Of a stretch of 64,000 nucleotides of DNA, positions 1 through 12,814 are shown one piece after another. The first letter of the stretch is position 1, and the number at the start of each line of letters is the position of its first letter. Made by a program: the position numbers and the translations under genes. The DNA is from Sinotaia quadrata (lineage: Eukaryota > Mollusca > Gastropoda > Architaenioglossa > Viviparidae): assembly GCA_028829895.1 (NCBI GenBank), contig CM054177.1:75662663-75726662 (forward strand), read 5' to 3'. Below the pieces are notes generated by a model. That model made no database searches. It was not told where the DNA came from and saw only the letters and a program-made list of their open reading frames with translations.

Positions 1-445
1 CAAGTCACAAGGATGCTCAGTCGATATAGGATCCATCACACTCCCAGGGAAGTATACACAGTGTAACAGACGCGCGCACGTACACACGCACAAAATGAAT
101 TTGCTTCCAGTTTTAGTTTCTGAGGAAATCGACCTCCATGCCAATTTCAAATCACCCAACTCTCTTTGCTTTTACAGTCTGTTCAACTTGTATAATAGAA
201 TGCTACATAAATCACTGTATTTATTGCTAAAGTAGATTTACTCTCAACTATGGTTAGAAGAATTCTATTTTGGTTTATTGCTAATAATATCACAACGTGC
301 TTCATTTACAAATCCGGTATTTCAAAATAGTGAATTTAATTTATTGGTTTAAAACATGCACCGTAAGTGAATGAAAATAATAAATTAAACACGAAAAGTT
401 AATTTTGCATATTATAATGATTTTAAAATATATTTGTATCTGCAG
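1..445. other. non-coding, probably intron of the left-edge membrane-protein gene
   Basis: No open frame or recognisable repeat is seen. The stretch ends in a TCTGCAG acceptor at 439-445, which opens the first visible exon, so it is most simply an intron on the plus strand. Confidence 0.5.
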
Positions 446-565
446 GGTCCGGAGTCAGTCTAGGATCAAGTACAGGGCACGGAGGCAGTCCAGGATCAAG
501 TACAGGGCACGGAGGCAGTCCAGGATCAAGTACAGGGCACGGAGGCAATAAAGAATTAAGTACAG
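446..565 (+). CDS. membrane protein exon with 3x30-bp coding repeat (stalk)
   Basis: The acceptor is TCTGCAG and the donor ACAG|GTGAG. The exon is 120 nt, entered and left in phase 1. It encodes three copies of a 10-residue unit of the form S-x-GSSTGHGG, then NKELST. The nucleotide repeats at 457, 487 and 517 are almost identical. Confidence 0.7.
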
Positions 566-3500
566 GTGAGAAAGTGATTATGATAGGACTGCATTTATCG
601 ATTTGAACTGCACCAAATTAACGAATAATTAAATCAATTTTCATCTGTGTGAATATCAGTATTCACTAAACTCCTAAAAGTATCCATAATTATTATTGAT
701 AGTGTTTATTAAAGTATCATATTATTGTTGACTGTCAGTGTAGATAAAAGTATTACGTTATTGTTGATTGACAATATTACTAAAATATATTATTATTGAT
801 TGACAGTATTGCTAAAATATTACATTATTATTCATTAATAATATTAGTATAACATTGCATTATTAATGATTGACAATATTAGTAAAACATTGCATTATTA
901 CTGATTGACACTATTAGTAAAAGTATTATTATTGATTGACAGAATTATAAAATATTACATTATTATTATTGACAGTTTTGCTAAAATACTACATTATTGT
1001 TGATTATCAGCATTTACTTAAAAATATTGTTGATTGCATAGTATAAATCTGAGACCCATACAGGAGTATTTCCCCTCTTCCAGCAAGCGCAAGAAATCCA
1101 CTGGTTAAGATGTACAAATCTATTTCTAAAGAAAGTGTGTTGTCAAATCAAATGCTAAATTAAGACTCTTGTACAACCATATAAACTCCTAAGCAAGAAC
1201 CGTATCATCTTAACAAATCAGTGTTTTGCATATAATTTTAGTCAGGACATGAATTTACTATTATTTGCAAAGGAGGGTAAAGTTTGAGAAATCTCGTCTT
1301 TCATTTCATCAAGGTATTGTACAAGGACGAAGTTTATATCGATTGTATATATTTTTGCATGTATGATTACAATAATTTTTGTAATACGTTACTATTACCG
1401 CTACTACTGTTACAATTCATTTTCATTAACAGGCGCCATTGTTGGGATAATAGTTGGATGTTTGGTCGCGCTAGTCCTTATTGGCGGCATTATCTTTGCG
1501 GTCCTGTATTACAAGAAAAACAAAGTCCAACCGGATAATGGAGGTAAAACACTTTCACTGGTAACAACACCCTGAGCTTGTAATTGGTTTGATTTGATAA
1601 GATTCACTCACCATTCTCTCATACGCTACCAAGTCAACGCTGTGTTTAGATGCAATTCAAACTTTTGACGATGTGTCTATAACTGCAGGTACTTTGTTGT
1701 TTAATTTGAAGTTTACTTTGACAATGCCAACTTCAAGACCAGTGGTTGGTTGGGTGGCTGTAACAGGATGCAAGAAATAGATATGATGGTAGGCTTTTTC
1801 ACTTACCTCCCTTCATTTCTATCGAGCAAATCAACTCGCGAGAAGTACACAGTAAATTGGTGATGAGAAAATGTCATTGTTTAATTTTAAATAATTACAA
1901 ATATTTCATATTTTTCGAAATTTAAAATCATAAGAAATGAACAGCAATATAGTTATGAGAACGTCTTGGCACCACACTTTAATCAAGCGAATATCATTTA
2001 GCATGTGATAAAAATCTTTCCGATGACTACCATCTTGGCCAGAGTTAACTGTGGTGTGAGAATTTCTACAAAAGACATTAAATTTTGCTCACGAACATTC
2101 TGAAGACAGTAAATTAGCGATGTCTTTTTTTTATAGTGCTGATTTGGCTGTCACTCCAGAACTTTTTCTCTGATTCTTAATTATAAGCGACTGAGCCAAT
2201 TTTTAGCCACTCAACGGTTTTTCTACTTTATAAGTACTTCTCCGAATGGCGTAAGCATGATCAACTTTCATTCAAATACAGTTTGACAGTTAGTATTGTG
2301 ATGTCAGCAACTGCTAAATTATTCGAAGAAAGTCAGTTTGAATTCTTCTGGAATCTGTGTAAACTTTAAGATACCACCGACTTTTATTTCTGTTTCAATC
2401 TGATAATATCACTGGTCGCTTGATTACCACCGATCTTCATTGACTAGCACTGATCTCCCTTGATTAACACTGACCTTTCTTGACTAGGACTGATCTCTCT
2501 TGACTAGCACTGACCTTCATTGCCCGATACTGATCTCCCTTGTCTAGCACTGACCTTCCTTGACTAGCATTGACCTTCCTGAATGTCCTTGACTATTATT
2601 GATCTCTTGAATATCACATTTCGTTTTACTTTGACTATATCTAGTGTGAGATGCATCCCTTTGTGACTGGGTATCATTATTATTATTAATCATTCATAAC
2701 TAATTATGATTGATGGAGAAATCTTAACTTATGTTTATTGATAATTCTCCCAGGAGACACCACTCGTCTTTCATTTGGCGGGTGTAGTAAAGTCTTCTCT
2801 CTTCTACAAAAATAAGACATACGTTTTACTGTTACACAATATTTTCATAGGTAGAAACTTCTTATTAAAGGAATAATATAAATCCGTCTTTATTTATGTT
2901 TAACGAGCCCACATTCACCCACTATTACTCCAACATATAGCTTAATAATATGTGCAAGAAGGTTAACAATAAATTTATTAATCAACAATAAAGTATACAT
3001 AAATACAAATATAATGAGGTTATTTGACAACAATATTCCATGAAACAATGTTCAAGTAATTCCTATACTTATTCAGTCTCATATTTTGACATATGATTCA
3101 GCAGTCAGATTAATATCAAAAATAAATCTCAGGCTTATTCTTATCATAGAAGAAATGGAGTTATAGAGTGATATGATAATATTTTGTACATGATCTGTTC
3201 AATGATGTAAGCCTCAACACTGCTAAGTATGTTGTAGAATGTTCCAACACTGTAGATCCCTTGCGACTAATCTAGACACACGTTTGCTTTAATAGCTTCT
3301 AGAGTAGACACTCACAGTAACGATAGCTAGCACTCATTTTGCTAGAAAGTTCTACAGAGGAGGTGGAGACTGGCCAATGCAAACAAGCAGGGTGCAGTGA
3401 ATCACCACAATTCCCACCTGCAAGGATGGATACTTCTCTAATCTACCACAAGCATACAAAGAAACCAGGAGAAAAGTAAAAAGGAGGTGCATTCAATCCC

Positions 3501-4354
3501 AACCCACTGTGACTCCTCCTATGTTTATTAAGTGAAATCAGTCATGACTAACTGTGACTCCCCCTATCTTTATTAAGTGCAATCAGTCATGACCCACTGT
3601 GACTCCTCCTATGTTCATTAAGTGCAATCAGTCATGACCCACTGTGACTCTCCCTTATGTTTATTAAGTGCAATCAATTAGAGTGACTCTCCCTATATTT
3701 ATTAAGTGCATCGTGAACCATTATTACTCCCTCTGAATATCGTTTTCAATCAGCAAATACTGACGTGGAAAACCCCAAAGAATACAAGTAGCCAAGTCTG
3801 AAACATTATATACAACAACAATTATCTATAATATTACTCCAGAATGAGATTAGGTTGAGTGGTTCTTATTTATTAAAAGAGCCATTTGGGGTGGGGTGGG
3901 GGTGGGAACAAGATTACCATATGAGAATTGCCCAGACTCCAAGCATCTAAGATTTGGTCAACTTTAGAAATTACATGTTACTTCTGATGCCACAATGTGG
4001 TTAGTTTTGTTCGTGGTTGGCTGTGCAGGTGAATATATGCACTGTTACTGCCAGTCGGCAAAACTTTGAATGCAGCCCTGTCCTTTGCTCAATGAGTAGT
4101 AAATTCTGTAGATTTTACTGACAGATTCTAAACTATATACCTTCTTGCTACTTCGATATTCTGTTGTTTTGACATATTTGCTACAACTTTTGCATGATAT
4201 GTAATAGAGAAATATTTTTGTTGGTTTTAATTCAATTATATTTTTTGTTTTTGTAGATCCCACACCGGACAGTGGCAATTTCATACCCTTTGTTGCCTTT
4301 GGTGACGTACCAGATGGAGGACAAACCAGCACCAGGGACACCCGATTGCCATGA
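446..4354 (+). CDS. C-terminal part of an unrecognised single-pass membrane protein (spliced, 5'-partial)
   Basis: Three exons, 446-565, 1433-1543 and 4257-4354, join in one frame (introns in phase 1) to give about 108 residues and a TGA stop at 4352-4354. In order they encode a Ser/Thr/Gly/His stalk made of 10-residue repeats (core GSSTGHGG), a hydrophobic helix of about 26 residues (AIVGIIVGCLVALVLIGGII and onward) with small-residue spacing, a KKNK stop-transfer, and a 42-residue tail rich in Pro, Asp and Gly that ends DTRLP. The likely topology is stalk outside and tail in the cytosol (inference). The stalk could be O-glycosylated. The N-terminal ectodomain is off the left edge, so I cannot name the family. 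Donors (GTGAG, GTAAAA) and acceptors (TCTGCAG, TTAACAG, TTTGTAG) are canonical. The gene converges on the collagen gene. Confidence 0.72.
457..546 (+). repeat. 30-bp coding minisatellite, 3 copies
   Basis: Period 30, with unit starts at 457, 487 and 517. Copies differ by a single T/C near the start of the first copy. It lies in frame in the stalk exon, so copy-number change would lengthen or shorten the protein by 10 residues. Confidence 0.93.
566..1432 (+). other. intron with a degenerate AT-rich tandem array
   Basis: About 715-1035 holds a degenerate array built around TTATTGATTGACA and ATTAGTAAAA motifs, with a unit of roughly 45-55 bp. The rest shows nothing recognisable. An open frame beginning near 1284 runs into the next exon only by chance and uses intron sequence. 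Confidence 0.6.
1433..1543 (+). CDS. membrane protein transmembrane exon
   Basis: Acceptor TTCATTAACAG, donor GGAG|GTAAAAC, 111 nt. It encodes one hydrophobic helix followed by YYKKNKVQPDNG. The Cys-containing, Gly-rich helix followed by basic residues is a typical type I membrane anchor. Confidence 0.78.
2414..2580. repeat. 20-bp minisatellite, about 8 copies
   Basis: Consensus close to GATCTCCCTTGACTAGCACT. Units start at 2432 and every 20 bases after, with moderate divergence. Confidence 0.88.
2643..3430 (+). repeat. dispersed repeat family 1, copy A
   Basis: It begins with AGTGTGAG and shares long blocks with the copy at 25018, in the same orientation: the AGACACCACTC block, the TTCTTATTAAAGGA block, the CTCCAACATAT block and the AAGAAGGT...CAAC block. 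The right edge is uncertain. No coding capacity is seen, so it is probably a non-autonomous mobile element. Confidence 0.6.
3503..3720. repeat. 45-bp minisatellite, about 4.7 copies
   Basis: The unit contains ACTGTGACTCCTCCTATGTT, TATTAAGTGCAATCAGTCAT and GA. Copies show small substitutions and the last is truncated. Confidence 0.88.
4257..4354 (+). CDS. membrane protein terminal exon (cytosolic tail)
   Basis: Acceptor TTTTTGTAG. The first two bases complete an Asp codon. It encodes DPTPDSGNFIPFVAFGDVPD and then GGQTSTRDTRLP, with TGA at 4352-4354. A possible polyadenylation signal AATAAA lies at 4601-4606. Confidence 0.65.
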
Positions 4355-5155
4355 AAATAACTAGCTTTAACTGTGATGCAGGAATTTGTTTTCTGCTAAA
4401 ACCACAAATCATTTCTGTGATACCCAACTGTAAATTATTTACACAATACCGGAATTATAATAATTTCTTTTCAAAAGTATACAATGATTACTTTTATTAG
4501 CATTTACGAAGACATTTTATAAAAATAACGTTAACAATGTAATGTAATAATCCTCAGACTTGAATGGCATAATTCTTCAATTAGGAAGCAACAACAACAA
4601 AATAAAATCAGTAATGTAGATGAATGTTGGGGTGGGAACTAAAGACCAGCATATGAGTCTATATTCATTCTATATTTAGACTTCTAAACTAGTTTTCAGT
4701 CATTTATTATTAATGAATTGATAACGATCGAATATAAAACTAAATTACACACACAAAAATATTTAGGGGTGTGGTAATGGTGGGGATACGGCCTGGTCAC
4801 TAGGAATGGGGGTCAGTCTTGCAGCAAACACAAAGCAGCATTAGAGTGGTCCTTTGTCAGTTGTGGAGTGCTTTAGACTTCTAAGAATGGCAGAACGGCA
4901 AAAGCCGCTTAAAGTGTCATGTACGACTGCACAATACTTTTAACACAATCTTTTCTACTTCTTTAATAGATAACATATTACAACGGGACGCTTTATTTTT
5001 TTTAATTCGAGTTTGTTTTTTAATTAATTATTTTTCAGTTTGCGGGATTAATAATAGATTTGATGACTTTTACAATATTTTATGCAAAATCAGCAATTGG
5101 TAGAATTTCTAACCAGCTTCTACAGCATGTACTTCATTACGCTGCGAACTTTGCC

Positions 5156-5397
5156 GAACAGTAAATTTGTTGCACACCACTAGACACTCGTGGTCTGTTA
5201 CATTTACATATTTTTGAACAGTAAATTTGTTGCACACCACTAGACACTCGTAGTCTGTTACATTTGCGTATTTCAGAAAAGTAAATGTATTAACACCACA
5301 AGACTCTCGAGGTCTCTAAAACTTACGTATTTCTAAACAATAAATGTATTTACACCACTAGACTCTCGTGGTCTATTACGTTTACGTATTTCTAAGA
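5156..5397. repeat. 60-bp minisatellite, 4 copies
   Basis: The unit contains AACAGTAAATTTGTTGCACA and CCACTAGACACTCGTGGTCT. The first two copies are nearly identical; the third and fourth are diverged. Confidence 0.9.
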
Positions 5398-6219
5398 GCA
5401 TGAACCAATCAAGTACGGTAGTTTTTGTTTTGGTTATTTAATGTTGTTGTTGAGGTGTGGTTGTGGGAGAAAAGGGTAGAAGATTTTCTGTTTAAGTTTG
5501 AGGATTTTGCGACTCTGGCGGAAGAAATCCGGGCCATTTGTATTAATTTCCTCAGAAAACATTAGATTGGAAAGATTCATTTTCTACAATTCTTGGTTCT
5601 GCTAAACTGTCTACACCTCTAGTTCTAGATGTTATGATGGATTCTCTGGCATTGTTGTCTTTCTCTAATCTAATGAATTATATTACGTTACTGCTGTCTT
5701 TCTCTAATCTAATGAATTATATCCTTTTGCTAGAATACCAAAACAGATCAGTGTAGCCGGAACTACAACTATTGGTTGTTCAAAATATCTTTCTTCACTT
5801 GAACTACAGTTTTAGAAAATATATTATGGGCTTTTTGTTCGTTATGTATTTTTTAATGCATGACCTTGTTAATTATATATTAGAAAACATTATTTAAAAA
5901 GAAAACTTAAAAGAAATATCTGTCCGTTACTTATATACCCTTTTCACAAAAGTGTTTCACATAATTAACATTATAATTAATGCATATACATGTAAATTGT
6001 AACATGATTTTTACTTTTAGAAATCATTTTAAAACAAAATTCTATCAATTTATTACTTACAATAAACAATTTTTTCAAATATTTTCAAATTCAGTGTAAG
6101 CAAAAGTAATGTCAGACAACAGGAAAATTTAATCTCTGAACTTCATGTACATGAGTAAATCTGCAATGTATTTGTACAAAGCTTGGATTATAGCTTTCCC
6201 TTTTCTGTCTCTCTGTGAA

Positions 6220-6560
6220 ATTAGAACTGTCCAATCATTGTTGTATATTTGCATCGTATTGAAGGATCAAATGAATTTGAAATTAGAATTTTCAACCACT
6301 GTTGTGTTTGAGAATCACATTGAAGGACCATACGGGTGAAAAATTAGGAGTGTAATCACATTACAGGACCAAATGAATATGAAATGAGAACTGTCAATCA
6401 CTGCTGTATTTGAAGGACCAAATGAATAAGAAATTACTATTGTCTATAACTGCTGAATTTGAAGGACCAAATTAATATGAAATAAGTATTGTCTATAACT
6501 GCTGTATTTGAAGGACCAAATGAATATGAAATTAGAACTGTCAATCATTGCTGCAATTAG
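6220..6560. repeat. ~50-bp minisatellite, 6-7 copies
   Basis: Repeated motifs GAAGGACCAAATGAATATGA and AATTAGAACTGTCAATCA recur with variable spacing. Confidence 0.82.
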
Positions 6561-7217
6561 GCCAAATGAACTTGAGTGAAGGCCCAAATATGTCCAACAC
6601 AGATCCACATGTAATAAACAAATATTTAAGGACAAAGAATCAGTTGTGTATAAAACTTTCCACTTCTTGATCAAAGAGAGTTAGATTTTTTAAAAATACG
6701 AAACGTAAGAAAACATACAAAAGATATGTAATATATAATAATGTGTCTTTCTTATATGTGAAATCAGTATGGTTTTAAGTTTGTTAATATGAAAAGATAA
6801 CATTTAAAATTATTTTCGTTGAGATGATAATTTTAGCATGGTGACTTTTACCTAAACTAGTAATGCCTTCAGTTCTAATTGCAAAGAGATCATTGTTGAT
6901 TTTTACCTTCAGTTACAGGTAGTAGTAATGTAAAACTGCGGATAATGCCAAGACTATCTTTAAAATATTGCTTGTAATGCAGTCCAGTATAGTCAAGTAG
7001 TAAGTACTTGATACTGATAGCCAAATATTTAAATATTTATCTGCCAAATGCTTGGCATCCAAATGCTTACTAGCCAAGTTTTATATAAGCATATGCTTAC
7101 TAACCAACTTTTTGATAACATGATGCTTACTTCTGTTATCTTGCCAAGCTACAGGTAAAACAGCTAAAAAGTAAAAAAGGATAAAGAATGTGATTTTTAG
7201 CAGCAGACCCCTTGTCA

Positions 7218-7503
7218 TTCATTTATTAATACTCATACTATAGTGATCATTTATTACTACTTACACTATAGTGATCATTTATTATTACCCAGACTATAGT
7301 GACCATTTATTATTGCTCAGACTGTAGTGATTATTTATTAATACTCATATTACAGTGATAAATTATTACTCATACTATAGTGATAATTTATTATTGCTTA
7401 TACTAGTGTGATCATTTACTATTACTTATGCTAAAGTGATCATTTATTATTTACACTTTACTATAGTGATCATTTATTATACTTATGCTATAGTGATCAT
7501 TTA
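7218..7503. repeat. ~30-bp minisatellite, about 10 copies
   Basis: The unit is based on CTATAGTGATCATTTATTAT with small insertions and deletions. Confidence 0.87.
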
Positions 7504-8380
7504 AAGATTGACACAGATACAAATAACTGCAAGTTTGTCTTCATCCATCCACACACTTGAAGAAAAGAAAATCAATGAACAAAATGCACCCTTGCATGTA
7601 AGTCCTCAAATGACATGTCTACCTGTATATAAAAAAATTCTACAGCAGCTAAATGTATTTGAACATGCACACAAAACAGTATTAAATAACTGAATGGTGA
7701 AAAATAATATTACAACTCTTGTATTTTATTTACATGTATAAATGTATTTATAATACTGAAAGTAAAATTAATCTGAATATAACACAAAAGGCTAAATAAT
7801 AATATAAATATATGAATTAAAATAAATGTATATTTACATTTCACACTATTACTGATAAAAAGAAAATATGGCATTCTGCTATTTTGTTATTATTTGAAGT
7901 ATTTCTTTTCTTACAATTACTGATTTCATTCACGGAATGAATTTCACAGGCAAATGTTGGTATGATGTATGGTATTTGTATTGTATGTAGTAATAACAGG
8001 CACATAATTATGACACATAATAAAAGGTGAAGCAGCTCAAAGATATTTATTCAACCGTCAACCAGAACACAGTTCAGTAGAAAGTGATATACAAAGCTGT
8101 ATTGCTCTGAAAAATTATACATCTAATAATAGCAACATTTCTCATGCTGCTCTTCCTGTTAATTTAGAAATTATATCCATACATTGACATCTTCTAAACA
8201 TATATCCATTGCTCTATTGAATGTGTACTTAAGTAATTTTATAAAAACTTTAAATAATGAGCATACTGTTTCAGTTTTTTTGAGATCTTATTTTCTTTAT
8301 GAACATGTCATTCAATTTACAATGACAATAATAAAACAGAACACTCAACTATTCAGACTGAACTCTTTCTGTATCTATTT

Positions 8381-8393
8381 GGGGGGGGGGGGG
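8381..8393. repeat. poly-G run (13 G)
   Basis: Uninterrupted G13, rare in this AT-rich context. It may vary in length or be a sequencing artefact. Confidence 0.9.
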
Positions 8394-9529
8394 AAGAGTC
8401 TCTTATACATAAAATTAGGCTACAGTTACAAACTTAAAAAATGTGAAATTCGAAATGTTATTTAAAACATAATGATTTAAGATTTAATTATCATACTATC
8501 ATTATATGTATAATGGATAAAAACCATGTGTGGCCAAAATATTTACCAAAGGCATATTTATGTCAGTAGGCAAAAAACACACACTGTCAATTCTTTCATG
8601 TAATCATGAAGCATATAAGAAACAAGCTATACACTAAAGTACGTATATCAGTATATTGTCTGTGCATGTGAATGTGTGTACACACACATATATATACACA
8701 CACACACACATGCACATATACAACTTACTATAAAGTTATAATATGAGCAGATGAACTACACAATACAAAATATGTGTATAATTATTGTCATAAAAAAATT
8801 GCACTCACAGTCAAATAATACCAATAACAAACAAACCTGTATCACATTCAAGGACAAGAACTGAGCCTGAAGATTACAGGCAGACCTGGCAGTGATTTAT
8901 GTAAATTTATTTGGCACTTAGTGGACATGCTATGGGTGTACACTTTTTTGTTATAAAAGCATACAAACCAATGTTTGTTATATATTCACTGACAAACTAA
9001 AATTATAATACAATACATATTACTATTACAAAAGGAAGGTAAATTACATGCATTTTGACATTTGACACTATAAATAAAAGGAACATGTTTGCACCATTTG
9101 AGTTTGTTGTAAATCATGTTTATTTTATTTACCTTATTTCATTGTGATAATATAAATCAGAATATGAAAACAACACAGTGAGTTTCACAAAAGCCTTTCA
9201 TAAAAACACATATATCATATGATACACACAACCTGGGGACAAAAACAATACATGTATATAAGAAACTGAAAAACGCATAGGCAAAATGTATAATTATTTA
9301 CTGTGTATATACAAGCTTCTGTAAGCACAATCTTCTTACTGGAAACTAAAGTAAAACTGCTACTAACAGCAAAATTAAAAATATTTAAATTTTTTTTGTA
9401 CATACTGTTCAGGTATAACATTAACTTTTTGTTTTAAACACAAGATGATTATCTCCCTTTCCTAACCCTAAATGCAGCAACCATACATATTTGTGATGAT
9501 AATTCTATACCTAACAGTGAAGTGAGCAA

Positions 9530-9686
9530 CTATTTCCTGACCATTCTGAAGAATGCTGGACCTGACTGAAAGTCTTTAATACACACTTGACACCTGCTTA
9601 CTCTTCGGCGTAGATCTCCTGCCTTAAGAGTCTCCTGGAGAGGTTGACGGAATTGGTCATCTTTCTCAATGGTAGCCATCCAAAAG
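9530..9686 (-). CDS. COL4A1: collagen IV exon 34 (last): end of NC1
   Basis: The acceptor is ATTTTCCATTCTAG and the first base completes a Ser codon. It encodes [22 protein letters not shown] and SRCQVC, with the last two NC1 cysteines and the Lys aligning with the sulfilimine Lys211. It then runs 16 residues past the final Cys ([16 protein letters not shown]) to TAG at 9530-9532. Human alpha1, as recalled, has only four residues there. Confidence 0.95.
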
Positions 9687-9730
9687 CTAGAATGGAAAAT
9701 AAAATGCACAATATATATGTACGTATTCAG

Positions 9731-9774
<44 letters not shown>

Positions 9775-12716
9775 TGTTGAACACCCTCTAAATTTTCATA
9801 CATTGTGTAAACAATTTAGACAACAAATAAGAATAAAAGGCATTCATTTTACAAGTGCAGCTTGCAAACACTTTTTCTACACAAGCTACTGCCATGCTTA
9901 AAATATTTATTTATTGTACAAGTTCCTGAGAAAACTCGATTTTAAAAAATGTACCTGGCAGAAGTGGCATAATAGTTGCAGGTGCCTTTTCCATGGCACT
10001 CAATGAATGGTGAAGCCCTGAAGTCTTCCAGACAAGATCCTGGAGACTGTAGCCCTTGACCAGCACCCTGGCCACCAGCTCCAGTGCTCTGCACAATGAA
10101 ACCAAAATAAATCTCAATACATAATAAATCTCAATACATAATAAATCTCAATACAAAATAAATATCAATACATAATAAATCTCAATACATTATAAAACTA
10201 TCAATATAGCAATGCATACACAAAGAAATGAACATTCATAAATTTTACTACATTATTAATATTAAAACTGCATATAAACAATTCATTGACTAATATACTA
10301 TATACAAAATATACTTATGATTCAATACCCAGAACTAAAATGAAGGAGAATACATAAATAATAATAAATATTGTCTTTTACAATAAATTGAAAACAGCAA
10401 ACTGTCTTTTTATGTGTTTACTATACTTCTTTATATACAATAAACCCATGATCATGAACATTTCTGGCAACATTTACATTTTTTACCACATGCCAATCTT
10501 TGACACTGAACATTGTTGATTTCATTCATGATTTAAAAAAAATTCTTTGTGTTACCTCTCATGTTCTTAAATATTATTAAGCTTTAATCTTCTTGTGCAA
10601 AATCTCATTGCATGCCTACAGTTTCATTATTCAACTTATTAAATTATTTCAAATTAAAAATGGACATGATGTCTTTCATAAATCACATTAAAATTCAGTT
10701 TAATCTGTCTTGAAGATGTGTGGATTGGGGTACTGTGGGGTGTGTTTGGAGGTGGAGGATGGGGGTGAGAGAGAGAGGAAAGTAGGCATGTGGGGATACT
10801 AGATAATTCAATGGATAACATACCAGAATGAAACTGTAACCAATCCAAACTCCACTCCAGCCATCTGGACAGTCTGGAATAACCATTGTCTGGCTGTGTA
10901 CTGCAATAATCTGTATAGAGGGGAAAGAAATTACACAATAAATCCTTACATTATCTGATGTGAAAAGAATGTGAAAAAGAAATTGATCACTTAGTTAATG
11001 GCCACCTACCTCTCATTTTAATGAAGAAATCATGATTCCTCCTAAATACCCATAAAAAAGTTAACATATTTATGAAATTTGTCTCAAGTACTTACTGGTG
11101 CTGGCGTCTCGCAGACAGAACAACGACTGATGTAAGGACGGATCTGGTCTCCTACAACAGGCTGCATCATAGGTGTCATTGGTTCAGGTGTGGACAACCA
11201 GTAGCTGTAGTCTGACCGTGAAGCCACATTGCAAACATTGTTAATGTTGCAGAACATAAAGGGCATTGTGTGGAAACGTCGCAAGCAGCTTCCAGCATCA
11301 CCTGCAAAAGAGAAAGCAAATGGGTGCATACTTAAAATAGAATCACAGTATTCCATGAGTCAATTAATAAACTCCCTTTTCACAGAAATGTTACAATATA
11401 TTTTGAAACGGGGTGCGGGAAGTCAAGAAGTTATCAGGAAAATTCTAATTTCTCTTTTACAATCTGTTTGCAAATTATTTCAAGTATTTTGTGCATGCTT
11501 GAACAAGGCTTGTTATTAATTAAAGCAGCTAATTGTTGCGTAGTCAGCTTTTCAAAGCCTATTGTTTTTATTTGCAAGCTAAAGGCTCAGAAACAAATGA
11601 GTCAATGTGCTGAAATAAAGTCATAAATTGAAACATGTACTAGTCTAAATTTGTATTTTTTCCATCATGCAACTATGTATGCATGCTGCAGGAGCAGAAC
11701 ACAAACCTATGAGTGTACAAGTTCACCAGAGAAGTTTTATACCTGACTTCTAGGAAATAATATATCGAAAGTTTACTCCAAGTTATGTTTTATATAATTT
11801 TCTTCAGTTTTCTTATATTGTTGCTCAAAAGTGCAGTGCAATTTTTGAAAAATTTATAAAACTTGTCACCTTTCTTCCCACTCACTGCTGTTGGTTCCTG
11901 TAACTCCTGCTGTCATTTCACATACCATGGCTTAGAGTGAGATGCATTTTCCTTACTTTAGGAGGAGGGGTACTTGTCACATTGTGGAAGACAGAAGGAT
12001 GCTACAAATAATTTGGTTGAGCCAATTTCTTTCTCCACCTCTACCCCAATGGAATAGAAAATTAACGAGGTACCTTCAGACTAGTCCATTGCCAAAGCAT
12101 TACCTCAAGAAAATATATCCCTCCTCAAGACATCACACCTCTCTGGGTTTCTGTTCCAGACCTATTCTGCTGCTGAAGTATTCTGGAGAATAGAGAGCAG
12201 TCAGAGACTGAAGAATGGAGAGCAGTCAGAGAAAATGAACACACTTGCTCCATCCCCTCATTAGTAGGATTTATTTATTTGTAATGTCAGTAGCATATAC
12301 AGCAGATATATCTCCATTTGGCTGCCTAGAGTCAAAGTGTGGGAATTTCCCAAGAACAGTGAATACAGGTCTATGTTTGCTGACACCTTTGGGAAACAAT
12401 AACTTAAAATACCTCTCAGGCAAAGATCTATCGGATCTTCTATCTAGCAAGCAATGAGAAAAAGATGCAAGACTGTTCCTATCTTCTCATTTTGAGCCAC
12501 CTCCATTTTGTATTTTCTAAATGCCAGTTACTTTGAGCCTACTCCATTGTGTATTTTCTAAATGCCAGTCATTTTGAGCCTACTCCATTGAATATTTTCT
12601 AAATTTTTGTTGTTCTGAATCTCTGGAAAAGAGATTACAAACCTGAGTTTTACAAGTATTTAGTTCACTTAACAAAACAGCCAATTTGCACGGTCTGGGA
12701 TTCCACTTACATTCTT

Positions 12717-12814
<98 letters not shown>

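Larger units (their letters stand above)
1544..4256 (+). other. 2.7-kb intron holding minisatellites and a dispersed repeat
   Basis: It contains a 20-bp array (2414-2580), dispersed repeat family 1 copy A (from 2643), and a 45-bp array (3503-3720). The remainder is AT-rich with a G-rich tract near 3888-3906 and no coding signal. Confidence 0.6.
4355..9529. other. convergent intergenic region with 3' UTRs of both genes
   Basis: It lies between the stop of the left gene and the stop of collagen IV. It holds 60-bp (5156-5397), ~50-bp (6220-6560) and ~30-bp (7218-7503) minisatellites, a run of 13 G (8381-8393) and CA/TA microsatellite sequence near 8680-8712. On the minus strand, AATAAA (seen as TTTATT) at 9119-9124 and 8046-8051 are candidate poly(A) signals for collagen. 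I cannot place either transcript end. No further gene is seen. Confidence 0.55.

Noticed and set aside
9530..9784. Open frame continuing from the last collagen exon through a CVCVCV stretch
   Set aside because: The frame reads past the TTCTAG acceptor into a CA microsatellite in the intron; only 9530-9686 is coding.
11942..12457. Two plus-strand frames of 83 and 70 residues
   Set aside because: No start context, splice partner or similarity; the region looks like degraded repeat sequence next to the LINE.
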